Source: Candidatus Heimdallarchaeota archaeon (GTDB taxonomy: Archaea; Asgardarchaeota; Heimdallarchaeia; Heimdallarchaeales; Heimdallarchaeaceae). Taken from it: a DNA stretch of 7,453 nucleotides. The position numbers were made by a program, and so were the translations under genes. The DNA lies in assembly GCA_016839985.1 (NCBI GenBank), contig JAEOTG010000353.1, forward strand, positions 1 to 7,453, written 5' to 3'. The notes beneath the pieces are model-generated. The model was given only the letters and a program-made list of their open reading frames with translations, was not told where the DNA came from and made no database searches. How positions within the stretch are numbered: position 1 is the first letter of the stretch; every line of letters starts with the position of its first letter. Below, piece by piece: positions 1 through 5,604 of this stretch.

Positions 1-45
1 AATTTTGTAAATAGCAAAAGAAATCTTGGACTTACTTGAATCAAT

Positions 46-1272
46 TTATATGGAATCTAGTATTGCTTTTGCTACCTCTAGCTTAGAACCCTCAAACCAT
101 ATGTCTTCATCTAATTCTTGCTTAAATGAAATTGCTACTCTATTAAAATCACTCTCAAATCCATATTTCTTGTCAGATACATCATTTGATATTATAAAAT
201 CTGCATTTGTTTCTTTCATTCTCTTTTTAGCAATCTCAACTAGTTCTTCATCTGATTTCTTATATTCAGCTTTGAATAGAACTAGTTGCGAATTTGGAGA
301 TAACTCCTTGATTTTGTCTGCAAGTTTTTCAGTTGGTTGTAATTTTATCTCCCATCCTTCTTTAGATGAAACTTTTGCATCTCGTATCTCTTCAGCTACA
401 AAATCATTCATAGCAGCTGCTAAAATAATATAATCAAATTGATTTTCTTGTATTAATTTAGTTACTTTGTTATGCATTTCTTCTGCAGTTTCTACTTTAA
501 TTGCATCATTTATGATTCCAGGTGGTTGGATTAAAGATGAACCATAAACAAGTTGAACTTCAGCTCCTCGTCTCCAAGCTTCAAGAGCAATTGAATATCC
601 CATTTTTCCACTGGACGGATTACTGATAAACCTGATACCATCGATATAAGCTCTTGTTGGTCCTGCAGTAACTAAAACTTTCTTGCCTTGCAGTTTTTTA
701 TTGTATAACATCCTTATACAAGTTTCTACGATTTCAGCTTGTTCTGGAATCTTAGCTTTTTCCTCTTCAACTCTTGGAGAAATAAAAGTGACATTCATAT
801 CTCTTAATTTTTGTATGTTTTCTTTTATTGCTTGATTATTCATCATAACTTCATGCATTGTTGGAACCATAATCAAAGGTATATCATTACCAAGAGCTGT
901 TCCAGCGATTAATGTAACAGGAGTATCCATAATCCCACAAGCAATTTTAGAAATAGAGTTAGCAGTAATGGGAGCTATCAAAATTAAATCAGCTTTTTCT
1001 TCTGATAATCCTGCATATTTTACGTGCTCAACTTGTCCTTCGATAACAGTTATAGGTAGCTCTCCTGTAGCCCATTCAAAAATTAAAGGATCAATAAATT
1101 TTGCAGCTTCTGGTGAAAGAACAGGAATAACTTTAGCTCCATGGCGCATTAATTTCCTGGATATTTGAGGAGCTAAGAAACAAGAAATAGAACTTGTAAT
1201 GCAATGAATAATTACTTTTCCATCTAACTCACTACCTTCTGTACCTATAATGTCTTTTGAAGTGTGGGACAT
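46..1272 (-). CDS. coaBC: Bifunctional phosphopantothenoylcysteine decarboxylase / phosphopantothenate-cysteine ligase (CoaBC, Dfp)
   Basis: This 408-residue cytosolic enzyme joins cysteine to 4'-phosphopantothenate (CoaB) and then decarboxylates the product to 4'-phosphopantetheine with FMN (CoaC). The N-terminal half (about 18-185) is the HFCD flavoprotein fold. It has the catalytic His in VEHV (H83), the APITAN segment with Asn105, and the substrate-clamp motif VPTMHE (136-141). The C-terminal half (about 195-405) is the CoaB ligase. It opens with VLVTAGPTR (199-207) and RFISNPSSGKMG (214-225), then AAAMNDF (285-291), FKAEY (333-337) and SNDVS (362-366). FKAEY and PTMHE look like the archaeal form of the protein. 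The chosen ATG gives the short IIGTEGSELDGK leader that I associate with archaeal Dfp proteins, and a TATA-like box lies 26 bp upstream, which implies leaderless translation. It is divergent from the ferritin gene. The length is normal for a fused CoaBC and nothing appears broken. The two-domain assignment is very secure. Confidence 0.97.
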   Translation of the reverse strand: MSHTSKDIIGTEGSELDGKVIIHCITSSISCFLAPQISRKLMRHGAKVIPVLSPEAAKFIDPLIFEWATGELPITVIEGQVEHVKYAGLSEEKADLILIAPITANSISKIACGIMDTPVTLIAGTALGNDIPLIMVPTMHEVMMNNQAIKENIQKLRDMNVTFISPRVEEEKAKIPEQAEIVETCIRMLYNKKLQGKKVLVTAGPTRAYIDGIRFISNPSSGKMGYSIALEAWRRGAEVQLVYGSSLIQPPGIINDAIKVETAEEMHNKVTKLIQENQFDYIILAAAMNDFVAEEIRDAKVSSKEGWEIKLQPTEKLADKIKELSPNSQLVLFKAEYKKSDEELVEIAKKRMKETNADFIISNDVSDKKYGFESDFNRVAISFKQELDEDIWFEGSKLEVAKAILDSI

Positions 1273-1293
1273 ATATAGAGAAAAGTGTAATGG

Positions 1294-1302
1294 TAAAATA
1301 AA
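1294..1302 (-). promoter_or_regulatory. TATA-like box of coaBC, leaderless geometry
   Basis: On the minus strand the sequence reads TTTATTTTA, centred 26 bp before the coaBC ATG. An archaeal TATA box sets the start of transcription about 25 bp downstream, so the mRNA would begin at or next to the start codon. No purine-rich Shine-Dalgarno site lies in the last 15 bases before the ATG, which fits. The background is AT-rich, so a single box is weak evidence; the same spacing at four other genes here strengthens it. Confidence 0.5.
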
Positions 1303-1328
1303 CTTATTCTTTTCAGATAAAATTCATA

Positions 1329-1351
1329 GTGTGTTAAAATAATGCACACAC
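1329..1351. promoter_or_regulatory. Inverted repeat GTGTGT-N11-ACACAC, candidate operator
   Basis: A perfect 6-bp dyad (1329-1334 with 1346-1351, 11-bp spacer) sits in the divergent region between coaBC and the ferritin. It ends 8 bp before the likely ferritin TATA box, which is roughly where an archaeal activator or a metal-responsive repressor could bind. The GT/AC arms stand out against the A/T-rich surroundings. No regulator gene is visible in the window and no known consensus is matched, so the role is only a guess. Confidence 0.25.
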
Positions 1352-1359
1352 GCATAGAC

Positions 1360-1369
1360 TTTTAAATTA
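1360..1369 (+). promoter_or_regulatory. TATA-like box of the ferritin gene
   Basis: The sequence CTTTTAAATT is centred about 50 bp before the ferritin ATG. It predicts a transcript starting near 1390 and a 5' leader of about 25 nt that includes the AAGGGGA ribosome site. An alternative box (GTTTTAAG, about 1374-1381) would give a shorter leader. This is the only operon-leading gene in the window whose promoter implies a leader rather than a leaderless start. Confidence 0.4.
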
Positions 1370-1400
1370 TCGCGTTTTAAGTACGTTAGAACAAAAATCC

Positions 1401-1407
1401 AAGGGGA
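1401..1407 (+). promoter_or_regulatory. Shine-Dalgarno-like site of the ferritin gene
   Basis: AAGGGGA lies 7 nt before the ATG at 1415. It can pair with the CCUCC end of 16S rRNA, with one G-U wobble. It supports this ATG as the ferritin start. Confidence 0.5.
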
Positions 1408-1414
1408 TTTAGAA

Positions 1415-1897
1415 ATGGCTAATATAAGTGAAAAATTAAATGAAGAATATAACATTCAAGTTAAAGAAGAACTTGAATCTGGTTATATTTATCTAGCAAT
1501 GTCAGCTTGGTTTGCTGAAAGAACTTTGAACAATCTAGCTGCTTGGTTCAACAAGCAAGCTGAAGAAGAATTTGAACATGCTATGAAGTTTGTTAATTAT
1601 ATTCTAGATACTGGTGGTAAGGTTGAATATGCGGAATTAAAAAAACCTAAGGGAGATTTCAATAATATTTTAGAAATTCTTGAAGCTGCTTATGAACATG
1701 AGAAACACATCACTGGAAGAATTCATCATCTTTATGAAGTTGCTAATGATTTGAAAGAATACAGCGCTTTTCCAATGTTAAACTGGTTCTTAGATGAACA
1801 AATTGAGGAAGAAGAACAAACAGCTGCTCTTATTGATAAGTATAAAGGTTATGCCAACGATTTCAACTTCGATCATCATATTAAAAGAGAAGAGTAA
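1415..1897 (+). CDS. ftn: Ferritin, non-heme FtnA type
   Basis: This 160-residue four-helix-bundle protein should assemble into a 24-subunit shell that oxidises Fe(II) and stores it as ferric mineral. Aligned by eye with E. coli FtnA, the ferroxidase ligands are all present: Glu19, Glu52 and His55 (from EEEFEHA) and Glu96 (YEHEKH), plus Gln129 and Glu132 in DEQIEEEE. The additional C-site glutamates Glu51, Glu128 and Glu131 are also kept. It has no heme-ligand Met of the bacterioferritin type and no encapsulin-targeting tail that I can recognise. The C-terminus is short and charged (FDHHIKREE). The length is typical. It is transcribed divergently from coaBC, and a hairpin and T-tract separate it from panE downstream, so it is probably monocistronic. 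Iron control is likely from family knowledge, but no known operator is recognised; a GTGTGT/ACACAC dyad lies just upstream of its promoter. Confidence 0.95.
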   Translation: MANISEKLNEEYNIQVKEELESGYIYLAMSAWFAERTLNNLAAWFNKQAEEEFEHAMKFVNYILDTGGKVEYAELKKPKGDFNNILEILEAAYEHEKHITGRIHHLYEVANDLKEYSAFPMLNWFLDEQIEEEEQTAALIDKYKGYANDFNFDHHIKREE

Positions 1898-1923
1898 TCT
1901 TCTCGCTACTATTTTTTATTTTT
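1887..1923 (+). terminator. Hairpin plus T-tract after the ferritin gene
   Basis: A 7-bp perfect stem (GAGAAGA 1887-1893 with TCTTCTC 1898-1904) closes a GTAA loop, which is the gene's stop codon with the preceding G. GTAA is a GNRA-type tetraloop. After 7 nt comes TTTTTTATTTTT (1912-1923). Archaeal termination mainly needs the U-tract, and the hairpin may aid termination or protect the 3' end. Confidence 0.55.
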
Positions 1924-1973
1924 ATCAAATTTTAAGAAAAAAGTGTCTATTTTCTTCAAAAATCAAAAAAACC

Positions 1974-1980
1974 TTTTAAT
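1974..1980 (+). promoter_or_regulatory. TATA-like box of the panE-pok operon, leaderless geometry
   Basis: TTTTAAT preceded by an A-rich BRE-like stretch and CC is centred 25 bp before the GTG at 2002. The last 20 bases before the GTG are T-rich without a Shine-Dalgarno match. The spacing predicts transcription starting on the GTG itself. Confidence 0.45.
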
Positions 1981-2001
1981 CATAGAGTTTTTTTATCTAG
2001 T

Positions 2002-2970
2002 GTGAAAGAAGAGAAAACTATTTTACTTGTAGGTCTTGGATCATTAGGGTCTGTTATCTATTCAAGGTTGGAAAGAAAAGACTACAAAGTGGTTTGTTTA
2101 ACATCAGAAGAAGGCAGTAAGATTATTAGAAAACGAGGATTAGTTGTAGAATTAGTTGATGACCAAACTCCCTTTATGCATACTTGTGAAGTGTATAATG
2201 AACTTCCCGATCAGTATATCTTTAAGAATATAATAATAACAGCTAAATCATGGTTGAATAAATCTCTAGTAAACAAGCTTATTCCTCATTTAGAAGATTC
2301 AGCTTCAATACTTTTCTTCCAAAATGGTATCAATATAGAGCAACCATTTCTTAATTTTCAAAAGGGATGGAAACTTATTCGTGCTATTACATCCTTTGCA
2401 GCATTAAGAGAAGACCATAATCACGCAATAGAAGCAAGTCTTGGTGAGACAAGAATTGGAGGAATAAGTCTTGATGACCAAAAAGAAGTAGATTTCTGGA
2501 AAAAACTATTAGTAGAGATAGGTCTTCCAACTGACTCTTCTAAAAACATTGAAAAGGATGTTTGGCTTAAAGCAATTGTTAATTGCTCTATAGGAACATT
2601 AGGTGCAATTTCAGGTTTAAAGAACGGAGAAATTCTAAAAGAACCTTCACTTAATGCTCTTATAAGAAGAATAATTGAGGAAATTTTACCTTTAACTCCT
2701 AAAGAATTTATGATTAATTTTTATGAAGCATACAGTTTGATTGAAAATATTGTTGAACAGACTTCAAACCATAAATGTTCTATGCTTCAAGATATTGAGA
2801 GAGGTGCTAAAACAGAAATAGATACTCTAAATGGTGAAATAATAAAAATTGCAGTAGGTATGAATATCAAAACACCCGTTAACTCAACACTTGTGGAAAT
2901 TGTAAAGAAAATATCTGAAGAGAATTATCCCAGAGAACTTGCAATACTAGACCTACGTTCAATTTACTAG
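2002..2970 (+). CDS. panE: 2-dehydropantoate 2-reductase (ketopantoate reductase)
   Basis: This 322-residue cytosolic enzyme reduces ketopantoate to D-pantoate with NAD(P)H, the second step of pantothenate synthesis. An N-terminal Rossmann domain carries GLGSLG (11-16), the QNG substrate loop (Asn108) and Lys82 in TAKSW. The all-helical C-terminal domain carries the catalytic Lys190 (WLKAIVN), Asn194, and SMLQDIERGAKTEIDTLNG, where Ser260 and Glu272 match the substrate-binding Ser and Glu of E. coli PanE. One conserved asparagine (E. coli Asn184) is replaced by Gly198. Translation starts at a GTG that appears to be leaderless. It is the first gene of an operon with pantoate kinase, 8 bp downstream. 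In Thermococcus the archaeal enzyme prefers NADH and is feedback-inhibited by CoA, as I recall; whether that holds here cannot be read from the sequence. Substrate-level assignment is strengthened by the pathway neighbours. Confidence 0.94.
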   Translation: MKEEKTILLVGLGSLGSVIYSRLERKDYKVVCLTSEEGSKIIRKRGLVVELVDDQTPFMHTCEVYNELPDQYIFKNIIITAKSWLNKSLVNKLIPHLEDSASILFFQNGINIEQPFLNFQKGWKLIRAITSFAALREDHNHAIEASLGETRIGGISLDDQKEVDFWKKLLVEIGLPTDSSKNIEKDVWLKAIVNCSIGTLGAISGLKNGEILKEPSLNALIRRIIEEILPLTPKEFMINFYEAYSLIENIVEQTSNHKCSMLQDIERGAKTEIDTLNGEIIKIAVGMNIKTPVNSTLVEIVKKISEENYPRELAILDLRSIY

Positions 2971-2974
2971 GTGA
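2969..2974 (+). promoter_or_regulatory. Shine-Dalgarno site of pantoate kinase overlapping the panE stop
   Basis: AGGTGA overlaps the TAG stop of panE and lies 4 nt before the pok ATG at 2979. It matches the archaeal GGAGGTGA consensus and suggests translational coupling of the two genes. Confidence 0.7.
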
Positions 2975-2978
2975 AAAA

Positions 2979-3860
2979 ATGACTAGCTATCGTGTTGCCT
3001 CTCATATAACAGGTTTTTTTTCTATTCACGATGAACATCCTGATCCTTTATTTAGAGGATCAAGAGGAGCTGGCTTTTCAATTTCTCGAGGAATAACAAC
3101 ACGAGTAGAATTTTCTGATGATAAGAAAAATCATTTTTACTTCAACAATAATGAAGTTTCTTCTGAAATTGCTAATGTAACTAATAATGTTCTCAAACAG
3201 TTTCTTATTTTATTGAAATTGGAAAAAGAAAGAGATTTTGGTATTTCAATATTTCATGAGTTTGATGTTCCTCTTTCTTGTGGATTTGGAGCAAGTGCTT
3301 CTGGAGCTCTTGGATGTTCTTTTGCTCTAAATGATTTATTGGGTATAAACTTAGAAGAGAAGACTCTATATGGTATTGCTCATATCGCAGAAATAAACGA
3401 AGGAGGAGGATTAGGTGATATTTTATCTCTCTATCAAGGAGGATGGGAATTTAGATCAAAGGAAGGTGCTCCCTTTATTGGACAAGCTGAAAATATAGTA
3501 CAAAATGGATATAAAATTGCTACAGTTACCTTTGGAGAAATATCAACAAAATCAATTATTAAAAGCAAGGAATGGAAAGAAAAAATCAACGTTGTTGGGG
3601 ATCATTTTGTAGATTGCATAGTTAATGAACCTTCTATTATTAATTTTGCAAAAATGTCAAAGGAATTTAGCTTAGGCACTCTATTAGTAACTCCTGATAT
3701 AATAGAATTTTATGAAGAACTCTCAGCAGATGATGTCCTAGTTAGTCAAATTATGTTGGGGAATGGTGTTTTTATTCTATATGATAAACCATCCAATCTT
3801 CCAAAAATGGATAATCTAATAGAAGAAGAAATCTGTTTTAAAACTGTAAAAAAATTGTAA
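2979..3860 (+). CDS. Pantoate kinase (PoK, GHMP kinase superfamily)
   Basis: This archaea-type enzyme phosphorylates D-pantoate to 4-phosphopantoate with ATP. It is 293 residues long, usual for the family. Near the N-terminus is HITGFFSI (9-16), followed by DPLFRGSRGAGFS (22-34). The GHMP ATP-binding loop PLSCGFGASASGALG spans 98-112, and AHIAEINEGGGLGDI (134-148) leads to the GGWEFR segment. As I recall the mutagenesis of Thermococcus kodakarensis PoK, Ser104, Glu134 and Asp143 are needed for activity and Ser28, His131 and Arg155 for pantoate binding. All have equivalents here (Ser108, Glu138, Asp147, Ser28, His135, Arg159), with a constant shift of 4 after residue 28. The usual PGH before TGFF is ASH here. 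It sits with panE in one operon and converges on panB with 3 bp between stop codons. Together with the pps gene it marks the archaeal CoA route. Confidence 0.94.
   Translation: MTSYRVASHITGFFSIHDEHPDPLFRGSRGAGFSISRGITTRVEFSDDKKNHFYFNNNEVSSEIANVTNNVLKQFLILLKLEKERDFGISIFHEFDVPLSCGFGASASGALGCSFALNDLLGINLEEKTLYGIAHIAEINEGGGLGDILSLYQGGWEFRSKEGAPFIGQAENIVQNGYKIATVTFGEISTKSIIKSKEWKEKINVVGDHFVDCIVNEPSIINFAKMSKEFSLGTLLVTPDIIEFYEELSADDVLVSQIMLGNGVFILYDKPSNLPKMDNLIEEEICFKTVKKL
3848..3854 (-). terminator. T7 tract ending the pps-panB transcript, inside the pok 3' end
   Basis: On the minus strand a run of seven T begins 9 bases after the panB stop codon. It suits an archaeal U-tract terminator. On the plus strand the same bases form part of the codons for the C-terminal Val-Lys-Lys of pantoate kinase. 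The function is inferred from sequence and position only. Confidence 0.4.
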
Positions 3861-3863
3861 ATT

Positions 3864-4667
3864 CTAATCGTATCTATATTCTTCTGATGGATATTTTGAT
3901 TTTTTAACTTCTTCAATGTAAGTCTTCACTGCATTATGAATTATTTCTTGAGTCTTTACATAATGCTTGACAAACTTTGGTTTTGTTATATAACTTAAAC
4001 CGATTAAATCATCAATGACTAAAACTTGTCCATCACAAAATTCTCCAGCTCCTATCCCGATTGTTGGTATAGATAATTCCTCTGTTATTTTCTTTCCTAG
4101 TTTCCAAGGAATAGCTTCTAAAACAATTCCAAAAACTCCTGCATCTTCCAATAACTTAGCATCTTTGAGAAGCCTTTCTTCATCTTTACTATCTCTTCCT
4201 TGAACTTTATATCCTCCATACATATTGATATAGGTTGGAGTCAGTCCTATGTGACCTAAAACAGGTATACCTATTGATTTAATGGCTAAGATGTCATCTA
4301 TTCTCTCCTTTCCTCCCTCTAATTTTACTGCTTCACAACTTCCTTCCTGGACTAATTTTCCAGCATTTTTAGTCTCTTCTTCAACACTTACACCATATGA
4401 TAAAAATGGCATATCTCCAATTACTAAAGCTCTTTTTGCACCTCGAGCTACAGCTTGAGTGTGTCTGATTGAATCTTCCAGAGTTACATTTAGTGTATTT
4501 TCATATCCTAGAATATTCATTCCTAAGGAATCTCCCACCAAAATCGAATCTATTCCAGCTTCATCTATTATTCGAGCTATTGGGTAAGTATATGCTGAAA
4601 TCATAGAAATTTTTTCTCCTTCCTCCTTCATTCTAGTAAAATCCTTAACAGTAATTTTTTTATTCAT
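3864..4667 (-). CDS. panB: 3-methyl-2-oxobutanoate hydroxymethyltransferase (ketopantoate hydroxymethyltransferase)
   Basis: This 267-residue cytosolic TIM-barrel enzyme transfers a hydroxymethyl group from a methylene-tetrahydropterin carrier to 2-oxoisovalerate, giving ketopantoate, the committed step to pantothenate. The metal ligands fall in LVGDSLGM (Asp46) and GDMPF (Asp85), with VKLEGG (Lys115, Glu117) completing the site. Then follow GHIGLTP (138-144), GGYKVQGR (151-158), the catalytic Glu184 in VLEAIP, and IGIGAG (203-208). The usual TAYD near the N-terminus is SAYT (Thr27), a minor oddity away from the metal ligands. It is the second gene of a minus-strand operon, 27 bp after pps, with a GTGAG ribosome site. 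Archaeal PanB is thought to have been acquired from bacteria; nothing in base use here sets it apart from its neighbours. In archaea the C1 donor may be a modified pterin rather than folate. Confidence 0.97.
   Translation of the reverse strand: MNKKITVKDFTRMKEEGEKISMISAYTYPIARIIDEAGIDSILVGDSLGMNILGYENTLNVTLEDSIRHTQAVARGAKRALVIGDMPFLSYGVSVEEETKNAGKLVQEGSCEAVKLEGGKERIDDILAIKSIGIPVLGHIGLTPTYINMYGGYKVQGRDSKDEERLLKDAKLLEDAGVFGIVLEAIPWKLGKKITEELSIPTIGIGAGEFCDGQVLVIDDLIGLSYITKPKFVKHYVKTQEIIHNAVKTYIEEVKKSKYPSEEYRYD
3900..3905 (+). terminator. T6 tract ending the panE-pok transcript, inside the panB 3' end
   Basis: A GATTTTTTAAC stretch begins about 40 bp after the pok stop codon and is the first long T-run downstream on the plus strand. 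On the minus strand it forms the Lys-Lys codons of the panB C-terminus (EEVKKSK). It is a plausible but short U-tract terminator. Confidence 0.3.
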
Positions 4668-4673
4668 TTTTTA

Positions 4674-4678
4674 CTCAC
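4674..4678 (-). promoter_or_regulatory. Shine-Dalgarno site of panB
   Basis: GTGAG on the minus strand, 6 nt before the panB ATG, lies in the 27-bp gap after the pps stop. It fits an operon-internal gene translated by the Shine-Dalgarno route and supports this ATG. Confidence 0.55.
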
Positions 4679-4694
4679 TTTGATTTTGATACGT

Positions 4695-5483
4695 CTATTT
4701 CAATTTCTTTGTAGGATCTTTTAAATTCCCTTTTGCCAATTTATTTAATCCTTTGGATATTTCTGATAATGTCTCTTTTAAAGAATTAAAGTTATTGAAA
4801 TCAGCTAATATTTTCTTCAATACAATATTATCTTTCCCTCTGAGTCTTTTAGCTATTTCTATCATCTCAGGAAACGCTCTAATAAGATTATTTACAATAG
4901 TGATATTTGACCATAAAGCGGTTCTAGACAGAGGATTAAGATCAATAGAAATCACATTCTTTCCCATTTTTCTTAAAGCCATTGTTCTGTCTCCATCTTC
5001 AAGAGGTACCATGACAACATCTGCTGAAAAAATACCTCTTTTATCGACAATTCTTCTAAGATGAGATAATTCTGAAATATATGTATGATAAGTTGGGTCA
5101 ATTCCTAGAATTTCAATGTCACCTGCTTCTTTTAGTACTTCTTCTATTGCTTTTTCTCTCTCAGCTTTTCGATAAAAGAGATTAATTTCTATAGATGCTC
5201 CAACTAATTCAGCTAATTCAACTGTTTCCTTAGAACATAAAGCTGCTACATTACCATTTACACTTATCACTGGTTTTTCAGCCAATAAAAGTAAAGCAAC
5301 TGCAGCTTCTTGTTGTTTAAATGCAAAATCAGGAGTTTTTTCTCCAATAATATAATCAAAAGCTTCCCCTCTTCCATGAGCAATTAGTCCAGCTTCTGCA
5401 ACTATACTATTATGCATTCCTTCAATTATTTTCTCTCTTACTTTTAGGGATTCTGCTCTCGGATGATCCTCTGGTACTGACAT
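4695..5483 (-). CDS. 4-phosphopantoate-beta-alanine ligase (phosphopantothenate synthetase, PPS)
   Basis: This archaea-specific cytosolic enzyme condenses 4-phosphopantoate with beta-alanine using ATP to give 4'-phosphopantothenate; with pantoate kinase it replaces PanC and CoaA. It is 262 residues long. Family signatures run in order: VPEDHPRAESLKVREKI (3-19), GLIAHGRGEAFDY (32-44), KPVISVNGNVAAL (70-82), a GASIEINLFYR segment (95-105), ADVVMVPLEDGDR (154-166) and SIDLNPLSRTALW (179-191). The last ~35 residues are a less conserved Lys-rich tail. The ATG gives the usual N-terminus of the family, and a TATA-like box is centred 25-26 bp upstream, which implies leaderless translation. It leads a two-gene operon with panB and is divergent from the glycosyltransferase gene. 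A 22-bp dyad close to its promoter could be an operator. The assignment is very secure because the family is distinctive. Confidence 0.96.
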   Translation of the reverse strand: MSVPEDHPRAESLKVREKIIEGMHNSIVAEAGLIAHGRGEAFDYIIGEKTPDFAFKQQEAAVALLLLAEKPVISVNGNVAALCSKETVELAELVGASIEINLFYRKAEREKAIEEVLKEAGDIEILGIDPTYHTYISELSHLRRIVDKRGIFSADVVMVPLEDGDRTMALRKMGKNVISIDLNPLSRTALWSNITIVNNLIRAFPEMIEIAKRLRGKDNIVLKKILADFNNFNSLKETLSEISKGLNKLAKGNLKDPTKKLK

Positions 5484-5504
5484 TAAACAATATTAGAAAT
5501 GGTC

Positions 5505-5512
5505 ATTTATAT
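5505..5512 (-). promoter_or_regulatory. TATA-like box of the pps-panB operon, leaderless geometry
   Basis: On the minus strand ATATAAAT, preceded by an A-rich stretch, is centred about 25.5 bp before the pps ATG. There is no Shine-Dalgarno match before the ATG. Transcription is predicted to start on the start codon. Confidence 0.55.
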
Positions 5513-5515
5513 TTT

Positions 5516-5537
5516 TAATTTCTTTGAAGAGAAATTA
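5516..5537. promoter_or_regulatory. 22-bp inverted repeat in the pps/glycosyltransferase divergent promoter region
   Basis: TAATTTCT (5516-5523) and AGAAATTA (5530-5537) form a perfect 8-bp dyad with a 6-bp spacer. The dyad begins 4 bp upstream of the pps TATA box on the minus strand, so a bound protein would cover the BRE side of that promoter. That is a plausible operator position for controlling CoA synthesis. It is AT-rich and could be chance, and I do not recognise a known regulator's site. Confidence 0.3.
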
Positions 5538-5574
5538 TATATCAATCTATTAGTTTTGCTTTCATTTATGAAAA

Positions 5575-5582
5575 TTTAAATA
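5575..5582 (+). promoter_or_regulatory. TATA box of the glycosyltransferase gene, leaderless geometry
   Basis: TTTAAATA, preceded by the purine-rich GAAAA, is centred 26-27 bp before the ATG at 5605. It predicts an mRNA beginning at that ATG and argues against the upstream in-frame TTG at 5593, which would then be untranscribed. Confidence 0.55.
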
Positions 5583-5604
5583 ACCTAGTGTATTGAGCAA
5601 GCAT

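Noticed and set aside
1..39. Possible last 12 codons of a plus-strand gene ending at TGA 37-39, convergent with coaBC
   Set aside because: The only open frame is too short to recognise, and nothing beyond an open frame supports it.
26..433. 135-codon open frame on the plus strand
   Set aside because: It lies wholly opposite coaBC, and its translation is Ser/Phe-rich low-complexity typical of an antisense shadow. The minus strand gives a clear CoaBC.
968..1168. 66-codon plus-strand open frame
   Set aside because: It is antisense to the conserved CoaC domain, with no promoter or family resemblance.
1934..1956. AAGAAAA-N9-TTTTCTT inverted repeat upstream of panE
   Set aside because: The arms are low-complexity A/T runs expected often by chance here, and they do not match the pps dyad, so a shared operator is not supported.
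1794..1979. 61-codon plus-strand open frame
   Set aside because: It overlaps the ferritin 3' end in another frame and runs through the AT-rich terminator; Lys/Ile/Phe-rich noise.
1997..2004. CTAGTGT near the panE start, also seen at 5585-5591 before the glycosyltransferase
   Set aside because: It is a seven-base match that is absent from the other leaderless promoters, so chance is the simpler explanation.
4015..4203. 62-codon plus-strand open frame
   Set aside because: It is an antisense shadow of panB with no recognisable motif.
4753..5064. 103-codon plus-strand open frame
   Set aside because: It is an antisense shadow of pps; the opposite strand has an unmistakable family match.
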